Assembly (NCBI RefSeq): GCF_008330945.1
Contig: NZ_CP043489.1
Coordinates: forward strand, 124,001-188,000
Reading direction: 5' to 3'
From: Labrys sp. KNU-23
GTDB taxonomy: Bacteria > Pseudomonadota > Alphaproteobacteria > Rhizobiales > Labraceae
Length of the DNA stretch: 64,000 nt
Shown here: positions 50,687-59,903 of the stretch, piece after piece
Position numbering within the stretch: the stretch's first letter is position 1
Layout of the letters: each line of letters begins with the position of its first letter
Translations under genes and position numbers: made by a program
The notes under the pieces: model-generated
Seen by the model: the letters and a program-made list of their open reading frames with translations, nothing else
The model's database searches: none
Told to the model about the DNA's origin: nothing

Positions 50687-51055
50687 CTATTCTCCCAGGA
50701 AGCCGCGCACGGTTTCCAGGAACTTCGCCACCGAGATCGGCTTCGACAGATAGGCTTCGCACCCACCCTGCCGGATGCGTTCCTCGTCGCCCTTCATGGC
50801 GAAGGCCGTGATGGCCACCACCGGGATCGACTTCAGCTCGTCATCGTCCTTGAGCCAGCGCGTCACCTCGAGGCCGGAAACCTCAGGCAGCTGGATATCC
50901 ATCAAAATCAGGTCGGGGCGATGCTCGCGCGCCAGGTTCATCACATTGATGCCGCTGCGCGTTTCCACGATGTCATAGCCGTTGGCTTCCAACAGATCAT
51001 GGAAGAGCTTCATGTTGAGCTCGTTATCTTCCACGATCAGGACTTTCTTGGCCAT
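50687..51055 (-). CDS. divK: Single-domain response regulator DivK
   Basis: 122-residue receiver domain with no output domain. It begins [20 protein letters not shown], has phospho-acceptor Asp53 in [13 protein letters not shown], and ends FLETVRGFL. This is the sequence style of DivK, which links DivJ/PleC to the CtrA cell-cycle pathway. The ATG at 51055 gives the standard length. pleD, its usual downstream partner in rhizobia, is absent; cbbR occupies that side, converging. Confidence 0.92.
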   Translation of the reverse strand: MAKKVLIVEDNELNMKLFHDLLEANGYDIVETRSGINVMNLAREHRPDLILMDIQLPEVSGLEVTRWLKDDDELKSIPVVAITAFAMKGDEERIRQGGCEAYLSKPISVAKFLETVRGFLGE

Positions 51056-51069
51056 GGAGACCCTCGCCT

Positions 51070-51130
51070 GCGCCAAAGCACCCCGCGGTTTGGCGCAATC
51101 GCCAAGAATCGCAAAGATGCGTCAATACAA
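51070..51130. repeat. Dispersed palindromic repeat, family 1, copy 3
   Basis: GCGCCAAAGCACCCCGCGGT then CGCAATCGCCAAGAATCGCA. The second half is nearly identical to the copy at 55500. It lies just before the divK start. Confidence 0.65.
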
Positions 51131-51135
51131 TGAGT

Positions 51136-51176
51136 TAGAGCAAGGAAACGTTTTCAGCAAAACGCACTTTGCTCTA
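51136..51176. repeat. Nested palindrome upstream of divK
   Basis: TAGAGCAA (51136-51143) is inverted at 51169-51176. Inside it CGTTTT (51149-51154) is inverted at 51159-51164 around CAGC. It follows immediately after the family 1 repeat in the divK/DUF3572 divergent gap. Confidence 0.7.
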
Positions 51177-51273
51177 GAATGAGTGGCGGGTATCGAGGCT
51201 GCGAATCTATTTTCAACCACGCCCGCTTACTGGCACTTTGTTAGCAGCCAGTCCTTACCAAACGGGAAATCGA

Positions 51274-51567
51274 ATGTTCAGGCAAACTGCCGGGCAGGCC
51301 GCACAAAAGCAACGCGCCGAAGAAATCGCCACATCCGCTCTGGGTTTCATTGCAGCGGACGAGGATCGACTCAACGGCTTCTTCACGGCAACCGGCCTAT
51401 CACCCGACGAGATTCGCAGTGCCGCCGCCAAGCCCGGCTTTCTGGCATCGGTGCTGCAACATGTCCTCTCGGATGAGGAGAGCGCGGCCAGCTTTGCCGC
51501 CGAGAACGGCCTGTCTCCGGAAGATCTGCAACGGACGGCATTCCAGCTCGGCATTCGTTGGGACTGA
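51274..51567 (+). CDS. DUF3572 family protein
   Basis: 97-residue, mostly helical small protein beginning [20 protein letters not shown], with repeated acidic helices ([30 protein letters not shown]) as in DUF3572. Function unknown; it is a regular neighbour of divK and dinB in Hyphomicrobiales. Its stop overlaps the dinB start by one base (TGATG). Confidence 0.85.
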   Translation: MFRQTAGQAAQKQRAEEIATSALGFIAADEDRLNGFFTATGLSPDEIRSAAAKPGFLASVLQHVLSDEESAASFAAENGLSPEDLQRTAFQLGIRWD

Positions 51568-52835
51568 TGGGCGCGCTGTGCCGCGACTGCCTTGGCGAAA
51601 CGGGCGAGGCTGATCGCTGCCCCGCCTGCCGTTCGCCGCGCATCGTCAGGCATACGGAGCTCGAGCGACTCGCCATCGCCCATGTCGACTGTGACGCCTT
51701 CTACGCTACCATCGAGAAACGCGACGATCCTTCCCTCGCAGACAAGCCGGTGATTGTCGGCGGGGCCAAGCGAGGCGTGGTCTCGACCGCCTGCTACATT
51801 GCCCGTACCTATGGCATCCGTTCGGCCATGCCGATGTTCCAGGCGCTCAAGCTCTGCCCGGATGCGGTGGTCGTCAGGCCCAACATGGAAAAGTATGTAC
51901 AGGTTGGCCGCCAGGTCCGCGACATGATGCTGGCCCTGACGCCACTGGTCGAACCCCTCTCGATCGACGAAGCCTTTCTCGACCTCAGCGGCACCGACCG
52001 CCTGCATCATGCCAGCCCGGCGCGTACGCTGCTGCGTTTCGCCAACCAGGTCGAGAAGGAGCTGAAAATCACCGTGTCCATTGGGCTGTCGGCCAACAAG
52101 TTCCTGGCCAAGACGGCCTCCGATCTGGAAAAGCCTCGCGGCTTTACCGTGCTTTCGCCGGAAGAAGCGCCCGAATTTCTCGCTCCACGCCCGATCTCCT
52201 TCATCTGGGGCGTCGGCAAGGCTGGAGCCGCCCGCTACGAGCGGGACGGCTTACGCACCATCGCCGACCTGCAGCGCGCCGGGGAGATCCCGCTGATCCG
52301 GCGCTACGGCGTCGAGGGACAGCGTCTCGCCCGGCTCGCCTTCGGCCGCGACACCCGCAAGGTCGATCCCGAAGGCGATCGCAAATCGGTCTCGGCCGAA
52401 ACCACCTTCGAACATGATCTTGCCAGTGGCGAGAGCCTCCTGCCGATCCTCTGGCAATTGTCGGAGAAGGTCTCGTCCCGACTGAAGAAGTCCGCCATCG
52501 CCGGTTCCACCGTGACCCTGAAGCTGAAATCGGCCGATTTCCGCATCAGGACCCGTGCCCAAAGCCTGCATGAACCGACACGCCTGGCGACGCGCATCTT
52601 CGAGACCGGCAAGAAGCTGCTCTCGAAGGAAACCGACGGCACGCAATATCGATTGATCGGCATTGGCGTCACCGGCCTCACCGACATGGCCGACGCCGAT
52701 CACGGCGACCTCGCCGACCCCAACGCCAAACGCCTGGTCGCAGCCGAGAATGCCATCGACGCCGTCCGGGCGAAGTTCGGCAAGACCGCCATGCAAAAGG
52801 GCATTGCCTTCAAACCCGACAAGGGCGGTAGCTGA
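51567..52835 (+). CDS. dinB: DNA polymerase IV
   Basis: 422-residue Y-family translesion polymerase. Catalytic motifs: [21 protein letters not shown] (first Asp) and [14 protein letters not shown] (second Asp/Glu pair); then [13 protein letters not shown] and the little-finger domain. It has an extra N-terminal segment with four cysteines (Cys5, 8, 18, 21; CRDC...CPAC), a probable zinc knuckle seen in rhizobial DinB proteins but not in the enteric one. The start ATG overlaps the DUF3572 stop. The C-terminus lacks a clear clamp-binding pentapeptide. Confidence 0.93.
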   Translation: MGALCRDCLGETGEADRCPACRSPRIVRHTELERLAIAHVDCDAFYATIEKRDDPSLADKPVIVGGAKRGVVSTACYIARTYGIRSAMPMFQALKLCPDAVVVRPNMEKYVQVGRQVRDMMLALTPLVEPLSIDEAFLDLSGTDRLHHASPARTLLRFANQVEKELKITVSIGLSANKFLAKTASDLEKPRGFTVLSPEEAPEFLAPRPISFIWGVGKAGAARYERDGLRTIADLQRAGEIPLIRRYGVEGQRLARLAFGRDTRKVDPEGDRKSVSAETTFEHDLASGESLLPILWQLSEKVSSRLKKSAIAGSTVTLKLKSADFRIRTRAQSLHEPTRLATRIFETGKKLLSKETDGTQYRLIGIGVTGLTDMADADHGDLADPNAKRLVAAENAIDAVRAKFGKTAMQKGIAFKPDKGGS

Positions 52836-52839
52836 GGAT

Positions 52840-53565
52840 TTAGCCGGCAGCGTCAGGCGAGATCGGCGCCCATTGACCGAACAGCGTGACGCCCGCCGCC
52901 TTCGCGAGCGCCACGGATGCCTGATTGTCGAGTTGGCAGCGATATTGAGGTTCGTATCCCTGCTCACAGGCATGGCGACAGATGGCGCGCACGACCTTAC
53001 GAGCCATGCCCCTGCCGCGGAAAGGCTCCAGGGTCAGGACGCCGAGATCGGCAATCTGCGCTTCGTCCCAAGGATACATGCTGGCAGCGCAGACGAGCCG
53101 GCCTTCTACGATGGCACCGAACACCGCCCAGTGACCCAGCTCCACATAAGCATTGTCGAGATCCTGCTCCGAGGCAGCCGCCTGGAATTCGGCGAAGAGA
53201 TTACTGTCTTTCTCCGTCAAGCGACGCACGTTCTCGGCCGGAGCCTCCCGCAGCAGCGCGCTTTTGCCTGCCTGCGAAAAGTAGAACACATGGTCGGCGC
53301 CATGCAGCGGCAGGCCCGCCTCGTTCAGTTCCTGGCGGAAGCGTGCAGCGGAGAGGTCCTGGCGCCTTGCAAAGTCGAACCTTTCGGCCAGTACGGGCGT
53401 CAGAACCGCCAGCGTACGGCCATCGGGATATTCCAGCACCATGACGCGGCTCTCTTCGCCCAGGTCCGGCTTGGCGGCAATGGTGAAGACGTCATCGCGA
53501 TAGAGCGTGTTCCCAAGGAACGACCCCTGCCAATAATCCGTAATCGTTTTTGAGAATTCGGACAT
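52840..53565 (-). CDS. GNAT family N-acetyltransferase
   Basis: 241 residues. The C-terminal half is a GNAT domain with the acetyl-CoA loop LEPFRGRGMARKVVRAICRH (matching the Q/RxxGxG/A pattern) and the closing helix NQASVALAKAAGVTLFG. The N-terminal 110 residues (WQGSFLGNTLYRDDVFTIAA) form a separate region often found in this group, which resembles GCN5-related proteins acting on small molecules. The acceptor is unknown. ATG 53565 has no clear ribosome site. Converges on dinB with four bases between stops. Confidence 0.8.
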   Translation of the reverse strand: MSEFSKTITDYWQGSFLGNTLYRDDVFTIAAKPDLGEESRVMVLEYPDGRTLAVLTPVLAERFDFARRQDLSAARFRQELNEAGLPLHGADHVFYFSQAGKSALLREAPAENVRRLTEKDSNLFAEFQAAASEQDLDNAYVELGHWAVFGAIVEGRLVCAASMYPWDEAQIADLGVLTLEPFRGRGMARKVVRAICRHACEQGYEPQYRCQLDNQASVALAKAAGVTLFGQWAPISPDAAG

Positions 53566-53621
53566 AGTTTTACAAATCGTCGTCAATCAATGCGTTCGTC
53601 GGCACTGCATCGCCGATGAGG

Positions 53622-55322
53622 CTATGGGTTGCGATAGACGCCGATATCCAGCTTCTTGCCACCGTTGATGTTGATCCCCGCAACCCTTGAAGCCAAGTCG
53701 ACCTTGGTCCCGTTCGCGGCGAGACGGGCGAGAAATGCCGGCTCGAAGCGCTTGTCGACAAAGGCGGCCCGGCAGGTTCCCTGCGCGAGAAAATCCGCCG
53801 CGCCTTCGGGGGTGGGCATGTCGAGATCGGTGCCGGCCAGGAAGACCAGGCTGGGTTCACGAAAGCCGACACTGGCCACCGAGACATGCGGACATTGCTC
53901 CGTTTGGACAGCTGCGGCCAAGCGGGGGCTGATGGCCATCGCCTGCAATTTGGGAATGGCGCCCGCATAGATGCCCCAATAGAGCAGCAGGCTGGTGGCG
54001 AGACACGCCAGGACGGCCTCAGCGCCTCTTCCCTCGCCCAGCCGCCGCCAGGCCAGCCATGCCGCCGCCACCGCCAGGATGGCGAAGGGCAGCGTCAACC
54101 AGGCGATCTCCCTCTGATAGAACCACACAGCTCCGACCGCCACCACCGCCAGCACCAAGGCGAGCAAGGGGATGAGGCCGGCAACGAAGCGCGCCCAACG
54201 GCTTCGTGACAACCCGTCATCGAAGACTGCCATGGCGATCAGAATGGCGATCGCCGGATAGACCGGCAGGACGTAATGCGGCAGCTTGGTCGGGAAGAAC
54301 TCGAAGACGAGCCAGAACGGCACCAACCAGGCGAGCAGGAAGATCACGGCCGGCTGGCGCCGCCGATGCCAGACCCAGGGCGCCGCGAGGGCGGCCAGCG
54401 GCGCGAAGGGCCAGAACGTGCCCCAGAACACGGCAAGATAGGTCCCTGGCCAGCCACCATGGGATTCCTGGGCGCCTGCCACCTTGTTCAGCATGTCCTT
54501 GCCGACCGATTCCTGCAGGAAGGCCCCCTTGGTCTCGATCATGATGGCGATGAACCAAGGGGATACCAAAACGAGCGTGAACAGGATGCCCCAAAGCCAG
54601 CGCAGTTGCCCGAGCCAGCGCCAGTCGCGCGTGGCGGCCACGGTGACACCAATGGTAAGGCCGACCAGAAGGGCGCCGATGGGGCCCTTGATCAAGATCG
54701 ACGCCGCCATGCCGAGCCAGAAAACCGCCGGAAGCGCCAAGCCTGCCGGTGCCGGTTCGCCCCGGCGTGAAGCCATGAAGAAACGGGCGAGGACACCGAC
54801 CATCGCCATGACCGTCAGCAACTGCGTTGCGTCGGTTTTCGCCAGGCGTGCCTCGACGCCGAGCAGCAGGCAGCCGGCCATCGTCAAGCCTGCCAGCAGG
54901 GCCGCACGCCGTCCTGCCAGCGGGAGTGCCGTCCACCAGGTCAGGAGCACTGCGCCTATAGCCGCGATCAGCGAGGGAATGCGGTAGAGCCAGATCGTGG
55001 TACGCGCCTCGGGAACACCCAGGCTGGCGCCGAGACTGACGGCAGCCGTCTGCAGCCAGTAAATGCCGACTGGCTTCTTCAGCCTTGCCTCGTCCTGGAA
55101 GCGGATGGAGACGTAATCTCCGCTCTCCAGCATCTGCTTGGAAGCCTGGGCGAAGCGCGGCTCATCACGATCCATCGGCGGCAGGCCCGTGAAGCCGGGG
55201 GCGAATGCGAGGAAGGCGGCCACCAGCAAGGCAGCGAGCGCCAGCAGATTCGAGCCCGCTATGCGGTCGAGCAATCGTCCAGGGACGCTGGCAGCTGCCG
55301 GTGATTCGGATAAAGCTGCCAT
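53622..55322 (-). CDS. GT39/ArnT-type membrane glycosyltransferase
   Basis: 566-residue inner-membrane protein with about 11-12 helices and the lipid-linked sugar transferase signature of the PMT/ArnT family: PMDRDEPRFAQASKQMLESGDY (catalytic Asp pair in the first periplasmic loop), KKPVGIYWLQT, then KGPIGALLVGLTIGV. Enzymes of this class move a sugar from polyprenyl phosphate to lipid A, protein or another glycan. Aminoarabinose transfer is one possibility, but no arn genes are nearby. Start ATG 55322. Confidence 0.87.
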   Translation of the reverse strand: MAALSESPAAASVPGRLLDRIAGSNLLALAALLVAAFLAFAPGFTGLPPMDRDEPRFAQASKQMLESGDYVSIRFQDEARLKKPVGIYWLQTAAVSLGASLGVPEARTTIWLYRIPSLIAAIGAVLLTWWTALPLAGRRAALLAGLTMAGCLLLGVEARLAKTDATQLLTVMAMVGVLARFFMASRRGEPAPAGLALPAVFWLGMAASILIKGPIGALLVGLTIGVTVAATRDWRWLGQLRWLWGILFTLVLVSPWFIAIMIETKGAFLQESVGKDMLNKVAGAQESHGGWPGTYLAVFWGTFWPFAPLAALAAPWVWHRRRQPAVIFLLAWLVPFWLVFEFFPTKLPHYVLPVYPAIAILIAMAVFDDGLSRSRWARFVAGLIPLLALVLAVVAVGAVWFYQREIAWLTLPFAILAVAAAWLAWRRLGEGRGAEAVLACLATSLLLYWGIYAGAIPKLQAMAISPRLAAAVQTEQCPHVSVASVGFREPSLVFLAGTDLDMPTPEGAADFLAQGTCRAAFVDKRFEPAFLARLAANGTKVDLASRVAGININGGKKLDIGVYRNP

Positions 55323-55408
55323 GCAAACCTCCGCCGATGTGCGGGTTATGACGGGAAACAGAAGGCGCCTGGTGCCGGCGAGAGCCGACAGCGAAGATCG
55401 GCCTGGGA

Positions 55409-55485
55409 TGGCGACCCCAGCAGGGCTCGAACCTGCGACCTAGCGCTTAGAAGGCGCTCGCTCTATCCAGCTGAGCTATGGGGCC
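55409..55485 (-). tRNA. tRNA-Arg (anticodon TCT)
   Basis: Complete cloverleaf on the minus strand: acceptor GGCCCCA/TGGGGTC (one G-T pair), D-arm GCTC/GAGC, anticodon stem AGCGC/GCGCT with loop CTTCTAA, T-arm GCAGG-TTCGAGC-CCTGC, discriminator G and encoded CCA. Reads AGA and AGG codons. Confidence 0.97.
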
Positions 55486-55499
55486 AATCCCGACGCCGA

Positions 55500-55583
55500 G
55501 CGCTAAAGCGTTTTGCGATTTGACGCAATCACCAAGAATCGCAAAGACGCGTCGCAACGAACAGTGAGCGCAACAAGCGTTCG
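55500..55583. repeat. Dispersed palindromic repeat, family 1, copy 2
   Basis: GCGCTAAAGCGTTTTGCGAT followed by TTGACGCAATCACCAAGAAT, CGCAAAGACGCGTCG and ending near CAACAAGCGTTC. Same orientation as the copies at 8567 and 51070. It lies between tRNA-Arg and the NDUFS4 gene. Confidence 0.75.
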
Positions 55584-55606
55584 GTTGTCGCGCTCCGCTT
55601 GCGGGC

Positions 55607-55912
55607 TCAGTGGGTCCACTGACCGATGCGCGACACTTTGAAGTTGTCCGAATAGGACACGATCTTCGTCGTCGCTTCCTGCGGCTCGAAGACCTGATAG
55701 GCGATGCCGTTGCGGGTGGCGTAGGCGATGGCCTCTTCCTTGGTCGCAAAACGCAGCTTGACCTGCTGCTTCATGTCGCCTGAGGAAGTCCAGCCCATCA
55801 ACGGCTCAACGGAGCGCGGCTCTTCCGGCTCGAATTCCAGGAGCCAGTCCTTCGTCTTCGCCGAACCGGACTGCATCGCCGTACGTGCCGGCTTATAGAT
55901 TCTTGCTGCCAT
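55607..55912 (-). CDS. NADH dehydrogenase accessory subunit, NDUFS4 family
   Basis: 101 residues of the ETC complex I 18-kDa (NDUFS4) family, an accessory subunit shared by alphaproteobacteria and mitochondria. It begins [20 protein letters not shown] and has [40 protein letters not shown] and the closing [15 protein letters not shown]. It is unlinked to the nuo operon, as is usual. Confidence 0.95.
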   Translation of the reverse strand: MAARIYKPARTAMQSGSAKTKDWLLEFEPEEPRSVEPLMGWTSSGDMKQQVKLRFATKEEAIAYATRNGIAYQVFEPQEATTKIVSYSDNFKVSRIGQWTH

Positions 55913-55945
55913 CGTTCGCCGTCCGCCTTTCGTCTCGTCCGTCCA

Positions 55946-56022
55946 TGGTCGGGGCAGCAGGATTCGAACCTGCGACCTATAGTACCCAAAACTATCGCGC
56001 TACCAGGCTGCGCCATACCCCG
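55946..56022 (-). tRNA. tRNA-Pro (anticodon TGG)
   Basis: Minus-strand cloverleaf: acceptor CGGGGTA/TGCCCCG, anticodon stem ATAGT/ACTAT with loop TTTGGGT, T-arm GCAGG-TTCGAAT-CCTGC, discriminator A, encoded CCA. Confidence 0.97.
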
Positions 56023-56118
56023 TCAGGGACGAATGAAGAGCTTACTAAGGGGACGCGCCGAGAACCGCAAGGGCCTGAACGACCCGATTTCAAAAAGTTG
56101 TACAGCCGGGTCATGTCG

Positions 56119-56592
56119 TCAAGGCTTGAAGATCGGATAGCTCACCTTGTCGCCGGGCTTGATGCCCAGCCTGTCGGCCGTTCCGGCCACTACCTCCAAA
56201 ACGGCAAGAACCGGCGCGCCGGACATGATGGTGCGTGTCGACAAAGGCTCGGCACGCTTCTCGATACGCTGGATCGTACCATCGCCACGGATGAAGATCA
56301 TGTCGAGCGAGACATAGGTATTCTCCATCCAGAACGAGGCGACGCGCTCCGCCGTGAACGGAAACAGCATGCCCTTGTCCGGATCGAGGCTGCGCCGAAA
56401 CATCATGCCACGCCGCTGCTCGTCCTCGGTGCGCATGACCTCGACCTGGAAATCGCGATTCCCGCCGGCGCTGGCGATCGACAAGGGCTCGAACACGCCA
56501 TCTTCAGCACGCAGCGCCGAAAAAGCGACGATGCTCACAAACAAAGCGAGGATAGCGGTATAAGCTATTGAAAGTGGAAAACTCTTGCGCAT
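56119..56592 (-). CDS. Secreted DUF192 family protein
   Basis: 157 residues: an N-terminal signal or anchor helix (about 8-28) and a DUF192 domain with the usual sequence [20 protein letters not shown], then [20 protein letters not shown] and [18 protein letters not shown]. The function of the family is unknown. ATG 56592. The gene is five bases after the cold-shock gene stop on the same strand and probably belongs to its transcript. Confidence 0.87.
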   Translation of the reverse strand: MRKSFPLSIAYTAILALFVSIVAFSALRAEDGVFEPLSIASAGGNRDFQVEVMRTEDEQRRGMMFRRSLDPDKGMLFPFTAERVASFWMENTYVSLDMIFIRGDGTIQRIEKRAEPLSTRTIMSGAPVLAVLEVVAGTADRLGIKPGDKVSYPIFKP

Positions 56593-56597
56593 TTTCG

Positions 56598-57188
56598 TCA
56601 ATGCGATTGCGGCCCGGCCGGTCCATCTGCAAGCTTGAGCTCGGCGGCCATCAACCCCTTGGGTCCAGTGCCGAAACGCACCATCAGGATCTGCCCCGGC
56701 TTGAGGTCCATGATGCCGAACCGCCGCAGGGTCTCCATATGGACGAAAATATCCGGCGTGCCATCGCCGCGCGAGACAAAGCCGAAACCGCGCAGGCGGT
56801 TGAACCACTTCACCGTGGTCGGTTCGAAGCCACCCGTCGGCGTCACCTGAACATGCGTGCGCGCCGGCGGCAGTTGGGCGGGATGGACGGCGGTGGACTC
56901 ATCCATCGACATGATACGGAACACCTGCAGGCCCTTGGCACGCTGTGTGGCTTCGACCACCACGCGTGCGCCCTCGAAGGCGGCCTGATAACCGTCCCGG
57001 CGCAAGACGCTGACATGAAGCAGAATGTCCTGGCCGCCATTGTCCGGAACGATGAACCCGTAGCCCTTCGCAATGTCGAACCATTTGATGGTGCCGGCGA
57101 CCTCCAGCAGGCCCGCCGGCCTCTCGTCCGGATGTCCCCCGGAGTCGCGAACTGGCTCGAACCTCGCTTCAAAATCGTTCGTACCCAT
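56598..57188 (-). CDS. Double cold-shock-domain protein
   Basis: 196-residue RNA/DNA-binding protein with two cold-shock domains. First (about 30-98): GTIKWFDIAKGYGFIVPDNG with DILLHVSVL, holding the RNP1 and RNP2 motifs. Second (about 123-188): TVKWFNRLRGFGFVSRGDGT with DIFVHMETL. Two-domain Csp proteins of this size are typical of alphaproteobacteria and act as RNA chaperones in stress or stationary phase. ATG 57188. The next gene upstream is 171 bases away. Confidence 0.93.
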   Translation of the reverse strand: MGTNDFEARFEPVRDSGGHPDERPAGLLEVAGTIKWFDIAKGYGFIVPDNGGQDILLHVSVLRRDGYQAAFEGARVVVEATQRAKGLQVFRIMSMDESTAVHPAQLPPARTHVQVTPTGGFEPTTVKWFNRLRGFGFVSRGDGTPDIFVHMETLRRFGIMDLKPGQILMVRFGTGPKGLMAAELKLADGPAGPQSH

Positions 57189-57359
57189 CTACGCCATCCA
57201 ACACATTGCCCACGGACCGGGCCGCCGCACGATTCTTGAGGCTGCTACGATAACACCCCCTGGCTCAACGGAAAGCCCGAATTAACAATTTTGTGCCTCA
57301 TCTTCGTACAATCGCAAAACGTCCCTAAAATCGACGAACTTGCAAAAATCCAGCCGCAT

Positions 57360-58148
57360 TTACAGCATGAATTCCTCCAGCAGATCGCCGATCTCCCCCC
57401 GCAGCAACAGCTCGGCGTAACAGTCGCCTGGCGTCTCCTCCCGGTTGACGATGACCACGCGAGCGCCCTGGCGATGGGCAAGGCGCGGCAGGTCGGCGGC
57501 CGGATAGACGACCAGGGACGAGCCGACCACCACGAAAAGATCGCAGGTCTTGGCGAGTTCCGTGGCGCGCCGCATCGCCGTCTCGGGCATGGGCTGGCCG
57601 AAGGAGATCGTCGACGTCTTGACCAAACCGCCGCAATCATCGCAGCGTGGAGCCGCCCCGCTTGCCTGGAACGGCCCCCGCAAGGCTTCGATCTCGTAAC
57701 GTCTGGCGCAGTCGAGACACGTCGCATAGGTGGTGTTGCCATGCACTTCCACGACGGCATCGGCGGGAATGCCGGAATCCTGGTGCAGGTTGTCGATATT
57801 CTGCGTGATCACCGCCGGGCATTTGCCTGCCTGCACCCAGGAGGCGATCGCCAGATGGCCGCGCGTGGGCCGGGCCAGACGGATCTCGTCATCCATGTCG
57901 AAGCGCCGGCGCCAACTCTCGCGCCGGGCCTCTTCGTCGGCCAGGAACGCCTCGAAGGGAATCGGCTTCATCCGGCTCCAGCGACCGCCGGGCGAACGAA
58001 AATCGGGAATGCCGGCCTCCGTCGACAGGCCTGCGCCGGTGAAGGCGAGGACGCGGTCGGCCCGCGCCAGCATTGCTGCGAAGCGGGCATGTTTCCAGGC
58101 GCGTTCCTTGGCAAGCACGGCATCCTTGTCGGCGGCGGCAATCGGCAT
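57360..58148 (-). CDS. NAD-dependent protein deacylase, Sir2 family
   Basis: 262-residue sirtuin. NAD-binding motifs are VLAFTGAGLSTEAGIPDFRS, VITQNIDNLHQDSG and VEVHGN with the catalytic His. A zinc site is formed by two cysteine pairs (CLDCARRYE and APRCDDCGG). Then FGQPMPETAMRRA and the closing VVVGSSLVVYPAADLP. It removes acyl groups from lysines using NAD. The substrate is unknown. ATG 58148. It is divergent from the glyoxalase-like gene. Confidence 0.93.
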   Translation of the reverse strand: MPIAAADKDAVLAKERAWKHARFAAMLARADRVLAFTGAGLSTEAGIPDFRSPGGRWSRMKPIPFEAFLADEEARRESWRRRFDMDDEIRLARPTRGHLAIASWVQAGKCPAVITQNIDNLHQDSGIPADAVVEVHGNTTYATCLDCARRYEIEALRGPFQASGAAPRCDDCGGLVKTSTISFGQPMPETAMRRATELAKTCDLFVVVGSSLVVYPAADLPRLAHRQGARVVIVNREETPGDCYAELLLRGEIGDLLEEFML

Positions 58149-58182
58149 TAGGCCTTAACTCTCCAATTGCGATGAGGATCCA

Positions 58183-58623
58183 ATGAAATATCTGCACACC
58201 ATGGTTCGCGTACGCGACCTCGATGCCTCGCTCAAATTCTACATCGACATCTTCGGCCTGGTCGAGGGCCGCCGCTATGAAAACGAGAAAGGCCGTTTCA
58301 CCCTGGTCTTCCTGGTCGCCCCGGAAGATCTCGAAGCCTTTCGTGCCGGCAAGGCCCCTGCCCTCGAACTGACCTACAACTGGGATACGGAAGATTACGG
58401 CAGTGCCCGCAATTTCGGCCATCTGGCCTATGAGGTCGATGACATCTACGCCTTCTGCGCCAAGCTGCAGCAGGCCGGCATCACCATCAACCGCCCACCC
58501 CGTGACGGCCACATGGCCTTCGTGCGCTCGCCGGATCTGATCTCCATCGAGATCCTTCAAAAGGGTGATTCTCTGCCGCCTGCTGAGCCGTGGACCTCGA
58601 TGGCCAACACCGGCGTGTGGTGA
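58183..58623 (+). CDS. Glyoxalase I-like VOC family protein
   Basis: 146 residues of two paired beta-alpha-beta units. It begins [20 protein letters not shown] and has [47 protein letters not shown] and SIEILQKGD. Metal ligands can be proposed as His5, Glu (in LELTYNW), His (NFGHLA) and Glu (SIEILQ), the lactoylglutathione lyase pattern. It would detoxify methylglyoxal as the glutathione adduct. GAGGATCC precedes ATG 58183. It ends shortly before tRNA-Glu. Confidence 0.85.
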   Translation: MKYLHTMVRVRDLDASLKFYIDIFGLVEGRRYENEKGRFTLVFLVAPEDLEAFRAGKAPALELTYNWDTEDYGSARNFGHLAYEVDDIYAFCAKLQQAGITINRPPRDGHMAFVRSPDLISIEILQKGDSLPPAEPWTSMANTGVW

Positions 58624-58698
58624 AACGGGGCGTTTCGCCCCAATAACGGCGTCAAAAGCGCCCGGCACAACTAATTTCACAAAGGCGGCATATTCCGC

Positions 58699-58727
58699 TT
58701 GCCGCCTGCGTTTCCCCCCTCTATATG
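58699..58727 (+). promoter_or_regulatory. Candidate sigma-70 promoter of tRNA-Glu
   Basis: TTGCCG (58699-58704) and TATATG (58722-58727) are separated by 17 bases and lie 12 bases before the mature 5' end. Confidence 0.6.
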
Positions 58728-58738
58728 TCCGCCCCGCC

Positions 58739-58813
58739 GCGCCCTTCGTCTATCGGTCAGGACGCCACCCTTTCACGGTGGAGAGAGGGGTTCGATTCCC
58801 CTAGGGCGCGCCA
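58739..58813 (+). tRNA. tRNA-Glu (anticodon TTC)
   Basis: Plus-strand cloverleaf: acceptor GCGCCCT/AGGGCGC (seven perfect pairs), anticodon stem CCACC/GGTGG with loop CTTTCAC, T-arm AGGGG-TTCGATT-CCCCT, discriminator G and encoded CCA. Confidence 0.96.
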
Positions 58814-58850
58814 CGAACCTCACAGCATCAAGTACTTAAGACCGAAAACT

Positions 58851-58880
58851 GCCAGCCCCAGGCGGCGGTTGGCAATTTTT
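58851..58880 (+). terminator. Intrinsic terminator of tRNA-Glu
   Basis: GCCAGCC (58851-58857) pairs with GGTTGGC (58867-58873), one G-T wobble, followed by AATTTTT. Confidence 0.75.
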
Positions 58881-59006
58881 GCCATCGGTCGGCAGTCGGA
58901 TCGCGCCAGCCTCTTTTGTTCGGCCGTGAGCAGTCCACCGGACCTTTCTGAAGACGCCCCAATATAATTGAGTGGCATTGTCGTGAAGTACGGAGTCGGG
59001 TGGTAA

Positions 59007-59903
59007 ATGCTGATACTGTTTCACGAGACTATGTGGGGACACCCGGTGGAGTTGTTGGGGGCTCCCGATGGGGTCGAACTCACGACAGACCGTAGCCGCA
59101 TCGAACAAGCCGATGCCGTGGTCTTCCACATTCCTGAATGGTCCCGCCATGCCCCCCAAAAGATGCCGGGCCAGTTATGGGTGGCGTGGTCGATGGAATG
59201 CGAGGAGCACTATCCTCTCCTGAAGAGCCCGGCATTCATGTCTCAGTTTGACCTTACGACGACCTATCGTTTGTCGTCGGATGTCCCCACGCCTTATGTG
59301 GATCAGCCCGTTTCAGAGATCGTGCAAGGGTTTGCACGCCCGGCATCCATCAAGACCGAGACCGCACCGTTAGCCTGCTTTATCTCCAGCAAATACAATC
59401 TAAGCGGGCGACAGACTTATCTCCAGGAACTGGCGAAGCACATCACTATTGACAGTTACGGCAAGTTTTTGAACACCCGGAAACTTGATGCTGACAATGG
59501 TCGGGACAGCAAGATTGCCACCTCCCGTGCATATCGCTTCACCATCGCGTTCGAAAATGCCTGCTCAGAGGATTACGTCACGGAGAAGTTCTTCGATCCG
59601 TTCTGGGCCGGATCAGTTCCGGTCTATCTCGGTGCGCCGAATGTGGCTGACTTCGCCCCGGGTGAGCATTGCTATATCGACGCAATCGATTATTCGCCCA
59701 GGGAGTTGGCGGATTACCTGAACACGCTTGTGGCCGATGAGGAAGCCTACAATGCTTATTTTGCATGGAAGGACCGGCCATTCCGACCGGCTTTCGTGAA
59801 GCTTCTGCAACGAACCGAAAGGCCGTGGCTGGAACGGCTTTGTGCTGCAATCAGACACCGGCGACCTGGAGCGACCTGCGACCGGCATCCTCCAAGCGCC
59901 TGA
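59007..59903 (+). CDS. GT10 family fucosyltransferase-like protein
   Basis: 298 residues. The alpha-1,3-fucosyltransferase signature is clear at 178-196 (FTIAFENACSEDYVTEKFF), followed by DPFWAGSVPVYLGAPNVADF. It should transfer fucose or a related sugar from a GDP donor to a surface glycan. It is short for GT10 (often 330-450 residues), with a reduced N-terminal acceptor-binding region. Base use is visibly less GC-rich than in the neighbouring genes, and it stands alone 193 bases past tRNA-Glu, which suggests transfer. ATG 59007 has GGTGG upstream. No fucose-synthesis genes lie nearby. Confidence 0.82.
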   Translation: MLILFHETMWGHPVELLGAPDGVELTTDRSRIEQADAVVFHIPEWSRHAPQKMPGQLWVAWSMECEEHYPLLKSPAFMSQFDLTTTYRLSSDVPTPYVDQPVSEIVQGFARPASIKTETAPLACFISSKYNLSGRQTYLQELAKHITIDSYGKFLNTRKLDADNGRDSKIATSRAYRFTIAFENACSEDYVTEKFFDPFWAGSVPVYLGAPNVADFAPGEHCYIDAIDYSPRELADYLNTLVADEEAYNAYFAWKDRPFRPAFVKLLQRTERPWLERLCAAIRHRRPGATCDRHPPSA

